Shown one piece after another: positions 25,976-34,500 of a stretch of DNA of 64,000 bases (positions are counted from its first letter, which is position 1; each line of letters begins with the position of its first letter). A model generated the notes under the pieces. The model had not been told where the DNA came from. It did not search any database and saw nothing but the letters and a program-made list of their open reading frames with translations. The stretch comes from Streptomyces uncialis (GTDB lineage: Bacteria > Actinomycetota > Actinomycetes > Streptomycetales > Streptomycetaceae), in assembly GCF_001905345.1 (NCBI RefSeq), contig NZ_LFBV01000001.1, positions 24,041 to 88,040 of the forward strand. Direction: 5' to 3'. Position numbers and translations under genes: made by a program.

Positions 25976-27064
25976 ATGGGTGCGACCAGCCACGGCAAGC
26001 CGATCGAGCTGGACGCCGGCGGGCGGACCGTGCGGCTGTCCAGCCCGGACAAGGTCTACTTCCCGGAGCGCGGCTTCACCAAGCTGGACGTCGCCCGCTA
26101 CTACCTCACCGTCGGCGACGGCATCCTGCGCGCCCTGCGCGACCGCCCCACCACCCTGGAGCGCTACCCCGAGGGCGTCGACGGGGAGCACTTCTTCCAG
26201 AAACGCGCGCCGAAGAACACCCCCGACTGGATTCCCCGCGCGCACATCACCTTCCCCAGCGGCCGGTACGCCGACGAGATGTGCCCCACCGAGGTCGCCG
26301 CCGTCATCTGGGCCGCCCAGTTCGGCACCTTCACCTTCCACCCCTGGCCCGTACGGCGCGCCGACACCGACCGGCCCGACGAACTGCGCATCGACCTCGA
26401 CCCGCAGCCCGGCACCGACTTCAAGGACGCCGTCGCCGCCGCCCACGAACTGCGCGCCCTCCTGGACGAACACGGCATGCGCGGCTGGCCCAAGACCTCC
26501 GGCGGACGCGGTCTGCACGTCTTCGTCCCCGTCGAACCCCGCTGGACGTTCACCCAGGTCCGCCGCTGCGCCATCGCCTGCGGACGCGAACTCGAACGCC
26601 GGATGCCCGGCCGGGTCACCACCGCCTGGTGGAAGGAGGAACGCGGCACCCGGATCTTCGTGGACTACAACCAGACCGCCCGGGACCGCACGATCGCCTC
26701 CGCCTACTCGGTGCGCCCCCGCCCGCACGCCCCCGTCTCCGCGCCGCTGCGCTGGGACGAGGTCGACGACGTCACCCCGAGGGACTTCGACCTGGCGACC
26801 ATGCCGGTCCGCTACGCCGAACTCGGTGATGTCCACGCCGCGATGGACGACGAGCGGCACTCCCTCGAACCCCTGCTGGAACTGGCCCGCCGCGACGAGC
26901 ACGACCACGGGCTCGGGGACCTGCCCTACCCGCCGGAGTACCCGAAGATGCCCGGCGAACCCAAACGCGTCCAGCCCAGCCGCGCCCGCCACGACGAGCC
27001 CGACGACGACACCGCCGCGGGCGGGACCGGGACCGGGACCGGGGACGCGGCCGGGGACGGCTGA
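25976..27064 (+). CDS. LigD-type DNA polymerase/primase domain protein (NHEJ polymerase)
   Basis: A 362-residue archaeo-eukaryotic-primase-like polymerase. Key segments are the catalytic ELRIDLDPQPG with the metal-binding Asp pair, KTSGGRGLHVFVP for nucleotide contact, and VFVDYNQTARDRTIA-like RIFVDYNQ. It fills and extends ends before ligation in non-homologous end joining; here polymerase and ligase are separate genes, not a LigD fusion. A disordered acidic, Gly/Thr-rich tail ends the protein. ATG at 25976 has no strong ribosome site. It is divergent from the ligase gene. Confidence 0.92.
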   Translation: MGATSHGKPIELDAGGRTVRLSSPDKVYFPERGFTKLDVARYYLTVGDGILRALRDRPTTLERYPEGVDGEHFFQKRAPKNTPDWIPRAHITFPSGRYADEMCPTEVAAVIWAAQFGTFTFHPWPVRRADTDRPDELRIDLDPQPGTDFKDAVAAAHELRALLDEHGMRGWPKTSGGRGLHVFVPVEPRWTFTQVRRCAIACGRELERRMPGRVTTAWWKEERGTRIFVDYNQTARDRTIASAYSVRPRPHAPVSAPLRWDEVDDVTPRDFDLATMPVRYAELGDVHAAMDDERHSLEPLLELARRDEHDHGLGDLPYPPEYPKMPGEPKRVQPSRARHDEPDDDTAAGGTGTGTGDAAGDG

Positions 27065-27123
27065 GCCCCCGCGCGGAACATTCCCACGCGAGGGCCCGGA
27101 CGCCGTGTGCGCACCGGCTGCGG

Positions 27124-29355
27124 CTACAGCTCCTGGATCCTGATGTCGCGGTACGAGACCACATCGCTCGTCCCGTGCACCTGGAGCCCGATGAAGCCGG
27201 ACGCGAACCTGCGTCCGTCGGTCCCGGGGTCGTCCGCCCGGGGCGGCTCGAAGAGCCGGCCGCCCGTGTTGTCGAACTCGTTGATCAGCACCCCGTTGCG
27301 CAGCACCGAGTACCGCTGGTCCACCACCCGGATCTCGTAGTCGTTCCAGGTGCCCTTCGGGGTGACACCCGCCCCGGCGAGCGGCACCCGGTCGAAGCCG
27401 TACACCGAACCGGTCTTGTACATGTCCCCGGCCGGCCGGTCGAGGACCTGCACCTCATGGCCGTACTTGATGGCGACCCACTCCGGACGGGACTCCTCCG
27501 GATGCCCCTCGGGCCGCGGGAAGCGCGTGAACACCCCGGAGTTGGCGTTCCCGTCGCCCGGGGCGTCGTCCCGCCACTGGAGCTTCAGCGAGAAGTCCCC
27601 GTACGTACGCTCCGCGAACCACAGCATGCCGAGGCCGCCCCGGTCGGTGCCCGAGGTCATCGTGCCGTCACCGTTCAGGGCGAACGAACCGCCGCCCGCG
27701 TGACGCCACTTGGCGAACGAGGACGCCGTACCGTCGAAGATCGCGCGATAGCCGGTCTGCTGCCCCGGCTTGCCGATCCCCGACTGCTTCGCCGCCCGGT
27801 TGATCTTGTTGTACTCCCGCTGGTCGATCGCCCCGGCCGCGCGCAGCCGGTCCGTCACCGCCTTCACATGCTTCAGGAACAAGGCGTGCGACGACCACTG
27901 CCGCTCGTCCTCGATCATCTCGTTGATCCGGCACCGGTTGTCGGTGACCCGGTTGGGGACACCCGTGTCCACCGTGCCGACCGCGACGGTCAGCCGCTCG
28001 TCGTGCTCCGCGCACGCCGGGCCCGGGACCCCGCCGCCCGGGACGACCGTGAACGCGACCCGCTGGGCGGCCGAGGTGTTCCCGGCCTTGTCGGAGGCCC
28101 GGTACAGCACGGTGTGCGCACCCGCCCGGTCCACCACCAGCGGCGCCCCGTAGGCGAGGTACGGCCCGCCGTCCAGCGAGTACTCGGTCCGCTCCACGCC
28201 CGACCCGGAGTCCGTGGCCGTCACGGTCACCGTGGCACGCGCCAGATACGCCCCGCTGGAGTCGCGTTCCCCGGTGACCGCCGCCGCGACGGTCGGCGGG
28301 GTGGTGTCCGGCGTGGGTGGCGTGACGACCACGAACTCGGTGCTCTTCCCGGTCGCCTGGTTGCCCGCCTTGTCGGTGGCCCGGTAGCGCACCAGATGGG
28401 TGCCCGCCTCGTGGACCATCACGGGAGCCGTGTACGGCTGCCACGCGCCGCTCTCCCCGAGCGCGTACTCGATGGTGTTGACGCCGGTACCGGTGTCGGA
28501 CGCCGTGACCGTCACGGTCGCCATCCCCAGATAGCGGCCCTGCTCGTCGCGTTCCCCGGTGACGGTCGCCGAGGTCTCCGGCGGTGTCGTGTCGTCCGAG
28601 GAGGGCGCGGCGACCGTGAACCGCTCGGTCCGCTCGTCCGCCGTGTTGCCCGCCTTGTCGGTCGCCCGGTAGCGGATCGCGTGCTCCCCGACCTGGTTCA
28701 CCACCAGCGGGGCGGTGTACGGCTGCCAGGCCCCGGCCGCGCCGACCGCGTACTCGATCCGGTCGACCCCCGACCCCGCGTCCGTCGCGCTCAGCGTCAC
28801 GGACGCCGAACCGACGTACGCGCCGTCGGTGTTCCGGCTGCCCTCGACCTTCGCCGCGGTCTGCGGCGCCGTCACGTCCTCGCCGCCCGGATCGGTGACC
28901 GTGAGGATGCCCTGCATGGTCCCGTGACCGGGGATCGTGCAGTAGTAGCGGTAGCGGCCCGGGGTGAGGACCACCTCGGCGGTGTGCTTGCCCGCCTGGT
29001 CGTCGTTCGGATTGGCGAGGATGTTCAGCGGTACGTCGTTGTTGTACTCGGGGTCCGCCACGTCGAAGGTCAGGGTGTGCGGCATCCCCGTGGTGTTCCC
29101 GGTGGCCGCGCTGTTCTCGAAGACGATCGTCGTCGCCCCCGCCACGGCCGTGGCCGGCGCGGAGACATACCGGGAGATGTCGTCGTCGGCCGTCCAGGTC
29201 AGCGTCTGCGCGGCCCGGGACCCGTCCGCGGCGGACGTACCGCCCGCGCCGTCGGAACCGCCGTACGCGATCGTCGAGTTCAGCCCCAGCAACATCACCA
29301 GTGACGCGAGCAGCGCCGTCCAGATCCGTGCGGACCGTCCGCCTCTCCCGCGCAT
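27124..29355 (-). CDS. Secreted cupredoxin / Ig-like repeats / DUF1080 (3-keto-glycoside hydrolase-like) protein
   Basis: A 743-residue secreted protein. Signal peptide 1-31; a plastocyanin-like domain at about 50-155 with copper ligands in MPHTL and RYYCTIPGHGTM (Cys, His, Met); three OmpL47-like Ig repeats of about 90 residues, each with TGERD...VTATD and YRATDKAGN; a linker; and a C-terminal DUF1080 concanavalin-like domain at about 545-743. DUF1080 enzymes are known to hydrolyse 3-keto-glycosides. ATG at 29355 shares one base with the stop of the upstream gene (TGATG) and has a GGAAGGGG site, so the pair is one operon. Copper domain plus keto-sugar domain in one chain is consistent with a role in sugar oxidation next to the PQQ dehydrogenase. 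Confidence 0.85.
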   Translation of the reverse strand: MRGRGGRSARIWTALLASLVMLLGLNSTIAYGGSDGAGGTSAADGSRAAQTLTWTADDDISRYVSAPATAVAGATTIVFENSAATGNTTGMPHTLTFDVADPEYNNDVPLNILANPNDDQAGKHTAEVVLTPGRYRYYCTIPGHGTMQGILTVTDPGGEDVTAPQTAAKVEGSRNTDGAYVGSASVTLSATDAGSGVDRIEYAVGAAGAWQPYTAPLVVNQVGEHAIRYRATDKAGNTADERTERFTVAAPSSDDTTPPETSATVTGERDEQGRYLGMATVTVTASDTGTGVNTIEYALGESGAWQPYTAPVMVHEAGTHLVRYRATDKAGNQATGKSTEFVVVTPPTPDTTPPTVAAAVTGERDSSGAYLARATVTVTATDSGSGVERTEYSLDGGPYLAYGAPLVVDRAGAHTVLYRASDKAGNTSAAQRVAFTVVPGGGVPGPACAEHDERLTVAVGTVDTGVPNRVTDNRCRINEMIEDERQWSSHALFLKHVKAVTDRLRAAGAIDQREYNKINRAAKQSGIGKPGQQTGYRAIFDGTASSFAKWRHAGGGSFALNGDGTMTSGTDRGGLGMLWFAERTYGDFSLKLQWRDDAPGDGNANSGVFTRFPRPEGHPEESRPEWVAIKYGHEVQVLDRPAGDMYKTGSVYGFDRVPLAGAGVTPKGTWNDYEIRVVDQRYSVLRNGVLINEFDNTGGRLFEPPRADDPGTDGRRFASGFIGLQVHGTSDVVSYRDIRIQEL

Positions 29356-31907
29356 CACTGCCCCTTCCCGACCAGGTCGGCGGCGGCCGGGGTCGGCCCA
29401 CCGCCCCGGTACGTGACCCGCCACAGCGCGGAACGCGGGTCCGAGGTGAAGAAGCCCCGCCCGTAGTCGAGCACGTACAGCGCGCCGTCCGGACCGAACT
29501 TCCAGTCCATGAGGTTGCGGATGCCGTCGGCACCCACCGGCACGATCTTCTTCAACGACTCCGCGTGCACCGGCAGCCCTCCCTCGCCCTGGGTCGCCTC
29601 GTCCATCAGCACCGCGTTACGCGGCTGGTCACCGTCGTAGAAGTCCCCGACGAACCACTTGCCGTCCCAGTAGGCGGGCCACTTCACCGCACTGTCCCCG
29701 GCAGCGTCGTAGCGGTACACCGGCCCGGTCATGGTGGCCTGCGCACCGCCCTTCAGCCACGGCAGCAGCAGCTCGGTGTCCGCCTGCCGGTACGACGGCA
29801 CCCCGTTCGCGTCCCGGGGGTAGTCGGGGGCGCCGCCCTGCGGCGAGTACCAGATGTTGTTCGCCGTCACCGGCGGCAGATTGACGAGACCGTCGTTGTG
29901 CGGGGACTCGTTCTTCGGCTTCGCGCAGTCGTACCAGCCCAGCGGCTGCGCCGGATCGGGCAGGTTGCGGTCACGGTAGGGCTGGTTGTTGCCCATGCAG
30001 AACGGCCAGCCCCGGTTGGACGCCTTGGTGATCGCGGCGAACGTGTCGTACTTCGCCGGACCCCAGGTCGTGGACGGCGCGCCCGCGTCGGGACCGACCC
30101 AGCCCGCGTACAGGACATCCGTCTCGCGGTCCACGAAGATCCGCGACGGGTTGCGCACCCCCATCACATAGATCTCGCCCCGGGTCTTCCCGCCGCCCTC
30201 GGCGTTCTCCCGGCCCGTGAAGAGGTTCCCCGCGGGCAGGGTGTACGAGCCGTCCGGCTCCGGGTGGATACGCAGGATCTTGCCGTTGAGGTTGTTGGTG
30301 TTGCCCGAGGTGCGGCGCGCGTCGGCGAATCCGACGCCCTTGTACTCGGGCACCGGGTTGTTGCCCGAGTAACCGTCGCTGAAGCCGCTGGAGTTGTTGT
30401 CACCCGTCGCGATGTAGAGATTGCCCTTCGAGTCCCAGGCCATCCCGCCGCCCGCGTGACAGCAGCTGTGGACCTGCACCGGCCAGCTGAGCAGCACCTT
30501 CTCACTGGACGCGGCGAGCCTGTTCGTCGCCCGGTCGAGAGTGAAGCGCGACACGTACCGCTGGGCGATCCGCTTGTCCCGGTCCACCTTCGCGTGCGGC
30601 GTGTAGTGCAGGTACACCCAGCCGTTGTCCGCGAAGTCCGGGTCCAGCTCGATACCGAGCAGTCCCTCCTCGTTCTTGGTCAGCTCACCGCCGCCGCCCT
30701 TGTTGCCGAAGACGGTCACCGACCCCGCGAGGCTCACCCGCCCGGTCGCCGGGTCGTAGACATGGATCTCGCCCTCGCCCTTGCCGATGTCCGGGTCCGC
30801 CCAGTCGGTGACCACCGGACGGGAGGAGTCCGCACCGCCCCGCCCGATGTAGAACACCCGCCCGTCGGGCGCGGTCACCAGCCCGTGCGGCTCCCCGATC
30901 TGGTCGTGCTGCCCCGGCTGATTGGGCTTGGTCAGCCGCTCCGCCCGGTAGCTGGCGGTGATCGACGCCTTGCAGTCGGCCCGCGCCTGCCGGTTGGTCC
31001 ACCGCAGCGCGCCCCGCACATGGGTACGGAAGTCGGTCTCGTCCCACGCGTCGGCGGTGCCGCCCATCGCGGTGTAGAAGGAGCGCCCGCCGTCGTAGTC
31101 CCGGCACCAGGACACCGGATGGTCCCAGCCGTTGCCGCCCGCGCCCGGCTTGTACGTCGACTCCCGGACCCGGGCCAGGGTGTGCACCTGACCGGACGGG
31201 TTCTTCTCCCAGTTCAGCCAGGTGTCCGGCCGCTTCCACCGCACCGGGAGATCCTTGGTCGCCGGATGGACCCGGTCCCCGACCTCCACGGTCGCCCGCT
31301 GCGCGGACACCGGTCCGCCGTCCGCCGGACGGGCCCCGATCAGCCCGGTGAACCAGTCGGAGTACGGCTCGGCGCGCGCAGCGTCATGCACCCCGAGGAA
31401 GCCGCCACCGGCCTCCATGTACGCCTCCAGGCCCGCCTCCTGCTCCGGGTCGAGGACATCGCCGCCCCCGGTCAGGAACACCACGGAGTGGAACCGGCCG
31501 AGCCGGCGGGCATCGGTGAAGACGGCTGGGTCGCCGGTCGCCGTCACCGCGAACCGCTGCCCGGCCGGACCGGTCAGCCCGATCCGTTCGATCGCCGCGA
31601 TCCCCGCGTTCACGACCGGTGACTCCTCACCGCCGGACGCCGAGCCGTGATAGATCAGCACCCGTACCTTGGCCCCGCCCGGCGGCGAGGGCAGGGACAT
31701 CGTTGTCGGCGACGGTGCCGGGTCCGGCCGCGCCGAGGCGGTGGGGCCCGAAAGCCCCCCGGAGACGACGGCGCCCGTGACCAGGACAGCCGCCCAGCGT
31801 CTGCGGGACCTCCTCGCGGCCCCGGCGCGGACCGGTCCGGTCGGCGCGCCCTTCGATCCGCTCAACCCAGTTACGGCTGAGTGCCTGTGATGCGGTGTCA
31901 GCCGCAT
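29355..31907 (-). CDS. Secreted ThuA-domain / PQQ-dependent sugar dehydrogenase-like protein
   Basis: An 850-residue exported protein. Signal peptide about 30-60; ThuA-like domain at about 75-310 (VRVLIYHGSASGGEES, FLTGGGDVLDPEQEAGLEAY, GVHDAARAEPYSDWFTGLIGA); a six-bladed soluble-glucose-dehydrogenase-like propeller at about 340-840 with EGLLGIELDPDF, CCHAGGGMAWDSKGNLYIATGDNN and ALYVLDYG. ThuA proteins act on 3-keto sugars and propellers of this kind oxidise sugars with PQQ. ATG at 31907 has a GAGGGG site. The gene is first in the operon with the cupredoxin/DUF1080 protein and has a good promoter upstream. Cofactor and substrate are inferred. Confidence 0.88.
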   Translation of the reverse strand: MRLTPHHRHSAVTGLSGSKGAPTGPVRAGAARRSRRRWAAVLVTGAVVSGGLSGPTASARPDPAPSPTTMSLPSPPGGAKVRVLIYHGSASGGEESPVVNAGIAAIERIGLTGPAGQRFAVTATGDPAVFTDARRLGRFHSVVFLTGGGDVLDPEQEAGLEAYMEAGGGFLGVHDAARAEPYSDWFTGLIGARPADGGPVSAQRATVEVGDRVHPATKDLPVRWKRPDTWLNWEKNPSGQVHTLARVRESTYKPGAGGNGWDHPVSWCRDYDGGRSFYTAMGGTADAWDETDFRTHVRGALRWTNRQARADCKASITASYRAERLTKPNQPGQHDQIGEPHGLVTAPDGRVFYIGRGGADSSRPVVTDWADPDIGKGEGEIHVYDPATGRVSLAGSVTVFGNKGGGGELTKNEEGLLGIELDPDFADNGWVYLHYTPHAKVDRDKRIAQRYVSRFTLDRATNRLAASSEKVLLSWPVQVHSCCHAGGGMAWDSKGNLYIATGDNNSSGFSDGYSGNNPVPEYKGVGFADARRTSGNTNNLNGKILRIHPEPDGSYTLPAGNLFTGRENAEGGGKTRGEIYVMGVRNPSRIFVDRETDVLYAGWVGPDAGAPSTTWGPAKYDTFAAITKASNRGWPFCMGNNQPYRDRNLPDPAQPLGWYDCAKPKNESPHNDGLVNLPPVTANNIWYSPQGGAPDYPRDANGVPSYRQADTELLLPWLKGGAQATMTGPVYRYDAAGDSAVKWPAYWDGKWFVGDFYDGDQPRNAVLMDEATQGEGGLPVHAESLKKIVPVGADGIRNLMDWKFGPDGALYVLDYGRGFFTSDPRSALWRVTYRGGGPTPAAADLVGKGQ

Positions 31908-31948
31908 GTGCTTACCACCCCTCTGCCATCCCAGCGACAGCGCCGACG

Positions 31949-31977
31949 AAGCTAGACCTCTTTCGCGGCTTCGCCAA
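31949..31977 (-). promoter_or_regulatory. Promoter TTGGCG-N17-TAGCTT for the ThuA/cupredoxin operon
   Basis: On the minus strand TTGGCG (31972-31977) and TAGCTT (31949-31954) are 17 bases apart, matching the Streptomyces sigma-HrdB pattern. The predicted start is near 31942, giving a leader of about 35 bases before the ATG at 31907. Confidence 0.65.
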
Positions 31978-32107
31978 TAGGTAACGCCGGAAAAACCCGA
32001 ACTTTGTCCTGGGAGTGGAGAAACGATCGTTCCGCGGTTACGGTGTGGCCGTTCCCGGGGTGCGCCGCGCCCCGGCCGATCGCCTTACGAGAGCGGGAGG
32101 TTCGACG

Positions 32108-33190
32108 ATGCGCGACGCGACGGGCGGCAGGCCGGACGGGGTGCCGGAGCGGGCGGACACACCGGGTCCGGACCTCGTGGGTGCTCCGGAGCGGCCTGTG
32201 CCGGACGGGGGCGGGCGCTCCGTCCCCGGCTTCGGCAGACGGCTGTTCGGCAGACGGTTCCTCGCCGGGGGCGCGGTGGTCGCGACCGGGCTGACATCGA
32301 TGTCGGCGGCGATACCGGTGAGTTCCGCCGCTGCCGCCCCGCCGCGTACCGCACCCGCCGGGGGAGCGGTACGGCGGATCAAGATGTACGCGGAGAAGCT
32401 GTCCGACGGACGGATGGGCTACGGCTTCGAGAAGGGCAAGGCGTCCGTGCCCGGTCCGCTCGTCGAGGTCAACGAGGGCGACACCGTGCACATCGAGTTC
32501 GAGAACACGATGGACGTGGCCGTCAGCCTGCATGTGCACGGTCTCGACTACGAGATCACCAGCGACGGCACCGCCATGAACAAGAGCGATGTCCCGCCGG
32601 GCGGCAAGCGGACGTACACCTGGCGCACCCACACGCCCGGCCGCCGCAAGGACGGCACCTGGCGGGCGGGCAGCGCGGGTTACTGGCACTACCACGACCA
32701 TGTGGTGGGCACCGAGCACGGCACCGGCGGCATCCGCAAGGGCCTGTACGGGCCGGTGATCGTCCGCAGGAAGGGCGACATCCTCCCCGACGCGACCCAC
32801 ACCGTCGTCTTCAACGACATGAACATCAACAATCGCCCCGCGCACAGCGGCCCCGACTTCGAGGCGACCGTCGGTGACCGGGTCGAGTTCATCGTCATCA
32901 CCCACGGCGAGTACTACCACACGTTCCATATGCACGGACATCGCTGGGCCGACAACCGCACGGGCATGCTCACCGGGCCCGACGACCCGAGCCAGGTCAT
33001 CGACAACAAGATCTGCGGGCCCGCCGACTCGTTCGGCTTCCAGATCGTCGCGGGGGAGGGCGTGGGCGCCGGCGCCTGGATGTACCACTGCCATGTGCAG
33101 AGCCATTCGGACATGGGCATGGTGGGCCTGTTCCTGGTGAAGAAGCCGGACGGGACGATCCCGGGGTACGAGCCGCATCATCCCCACTGA
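32108..33190 (+). CDS. Small laccase (two-domain multicopper oxidase)
   Basis: A 360-residue exported oxidase of the two-domain SLAC type. A Tat-like signal ([19 protein letters not shown]) lies in residues 40-75. The four copper motifs are HVHG (142-145), HYHDH (194-198), HTFHMHGH and [12 protein letters not shown]; the last holds the type-1 Cys and Met. Small laccases work as trimers at the cell surface, oxidising phenols with reduction of O2 to water. ATG at 32108 follows GGGAGG; an earlier in-frame ATG at 32015 lacks a site. It is divergent from the ThuA/cupredoxin operon. The tail is His-rich (PHHPH). Confidence 0.95.
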   Translation: MRDATGGRPDGVPERADTPGPDLVGAPERPVPDGGGRSVPGFGRRLFGRRFLAGGAVVATGLTSMSAAIPVSSAAAAPPRTAPAGGAVRRIKMYAEKLSDGRMGYGFEKGKASVPGPLVEVNEGDTVHIEFENTMDVAVSLHVHGLDYEITSDGTAMNKSDVPPGGKRTYTWRTHTPGRRKDGTWRAGSAGYWHYHDHVVGTEHGTGGIRKGLYGPVIVRRKGDILPDATHTVVFNDMNINNRPAHSGPDFEATVGDRVEFIVITHGEYYHTFHMHGHRWADNRTGMLTGPDDPSQVIDNKICGPADSFGFQIVAGEGVGAGAWMYHCHVQSHSDMGMVGLFLVKKPDGTIPGYEPHHPH

Positions 33191-33254
33191 GGCGGCGGGG
33201 CGCGGGGGTTGGGGGGTTCTCTCGGCTCCCCTTCCTGTGCGGGATGTCTTCGGT

Positions 33255-33480
33255 TGCCGTGCCCGGGCCCTTGGGGGTGGGCGCGCTTGTTCCTGTGCGG
33301 GTTGTCCGTGGGTGCGCAGTTCCCCGCGCCCCTTCGGGCACGGTGGTGGGGCTGTGGTTGTTTGCCGGGTGCGGGTCAGCTCGTGGTGCGTGGTTCCTCG
33401 CGCCCCTTCGGGGTCGGTGGTGGGGGCTGTGGTTGTTTGCCGGGTGCGGGTTGTTCGTGGGGGTGCGTGGTCCTCGGCGA
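33255..33480. repeat. Repeat island 2: ~74-bp unit, core on the minus strand
   Basis: Downstream of the laccase gene. Two clear cores (revcomp of GGGGCGCGGGGAAC...) end at 33332 and 33406, 74 bases apart; a third, degenerate copy is near 33460. Between them the GGTGGTGGGGCTGTGG element is repeated. Same family as the other islands but shorter. The 417 bases between the laccase and the next gene hold nothing else I can support. Confidence 0.75.
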
Positions 33481-33607
33481 TTCGGGTGTTCGGTCCTTTG
33501 GGATGAACCGTGGGTTCGGTTGCTGTGGAGAATCGTTTGGGCACGCTGGGTGACACGTAAGGTGATCTTCGTTCCAGTGCAGCTCCGGGGAAAGGATCAC
33601 CCTCACC

Positions 33608-33964
33608 GTGCGTCTCCGTACCTCCGCCGCGACCGCCGTCGCCGCGTCCCTCGCCTTCCTGTTCACCCTGTCGGGCACCGCCGCCGCGGCGACCGGGCAG
33701 TTCGCGTACAAGTACCACGGGCTGGACGGGCAGTTGCGGACGGCCGTGCTCCAGGACCCGCCGAGCGGGGAGTGTGTGACGCTGCCCGAGGTCGCCGACC
33801 CGGACGCCTCCTCGCCCGCCGTCGCCCCGTGGAACGACACGGACGCCTGGGCGACCGTCTACAGCGAGGCCGACTGCACAGGACGCGAGTGGAACCTCCG
33901 TCCCCACGGCCGCCCGGCCACGGAGCGGCTGGAGCTGCGTTCGGTGCTGCTCTGGCAGTTCTGA
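33608..33964 (+). CDS. Small secreted protein of unknown function
   Basis: A 118-residue protein with a clear signal peptide (1-28, ending SGTAAAA), so the mature part is about 90 residues with two Cys (GECVT and EADCTG) that could form a disulfide. Aromatic and acidic residues dominate; no family is recognised. GTG at 33608 follows GGAAAGGATC. It is transcribed alone and ends 11 bases before a strong terminator hairpin. Confidence 0.8.
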   Translation: MRLRTSAATAVAASLAFLFTLSGTAAAATGQFAYKYHGLDGQLRTAVLQDPPSGECVTLPEVADPDASSPAVAPWNDTDAWATVYSEADCTGREWNLRPHGRPATERLELRSVLLWQF

Positions 33965-33975
33965 CCCGGCACCCC

Positions 33976-34017
33976 GGACGGGGGCGGCGGCCCGGCAGCG
34001 GGCCGCCGCCCCCGTCC
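33976..34017 (+). terminator. Perfect 19-bp hairpin with GCAG loop
   Basis: 33976-33994 pairs perfectly with 33999-34017 around the four-base loop GCAG. It starts 11 bases after the small secreted protein gene. This is the strongest stem-loop seen in the window. Confidence 0.88.
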
Positions 34018-34172
34018 GCGTGAGCGCCCGCGCCAGGTTGACGGGGTCCGGGCGATCTCCGCGTGTCGGGGCGGGGGCCGACTCGTTGGTGCAAGTGCGG
34101 TGGCCGGGTCCGTCCGGCCGGTCGTGACCAGTACGGCACCGGGACAGGGTCCCGGACGAAGGAGGCGGCGTG

Positions 34173-34481
34173 ATGGGCGTGGAGACACGAGGTACGCGCG
34201 GTGGCGCGGGACGTGTGGGTGTGCGGACGGCGGTGCTGGGAGCGGTGGCCGGGGTGGCACTGGTTCCGGCGGGCGCCGCTCACGCGAGCATCATCGGGAT
34301 CGGCAACGCGGTCTTCGGCAACGCTTGTGTCACCCAGGGCGATTCCCGTGCCGTGGGCGTCACCGCGGCCGGGAGCGGGCTGGGGGGCGGCAACCAGACC
34401 GGTCTGCCGCTGGACCTCCGGCGCAACCAGTGCGGCAACAGCGGCGTCGTCTGCTTCGTCGACCTCCGACCGAGTGTGTGA
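34173..34481 (+). CDS. Chaplin-like small secreted protein
   Basis: A 102-residue exported protein. Signal peptide about 1-38 (VLGAVAGVALVPAGAAHA). The mature part contains GIGNAVFGNAC and then GGNQTGLPLDLRRNQCGNSG and a third Cys. Chaplins, hydrophobic aerial-hyphae coat proteins, carry the same two kinds of element (GN..QxPxxxPxNxCGNS, then AFGNxC) but in the opposite order. The start codon ATG at 34173 is seven bases after AAGGAGG; a GTG three bases earlier is also possible. Surface role is inferred from these motifs and the signal peptide. Confidence 0.75.
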   Translation: MGVETRGTRGGAGRVGVRTAVLGAVAGVALVPAGAAHASIIGIGNAVFGNACVTQGDSRAVGVTAAGSGLGGGNQTGLPLDLRRNQCGNSGVVCFVDLRPSV

Positions 34482-34500
34482 ACGGTCCGGTGAGCGGCCG

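Noticed and set aside
32015..32107. Earlier start of the laccase gene
   Set aside because: No ribosome site and no homology; ATG at 32108 has GGGAGG and gives a proper Tat-like signal.
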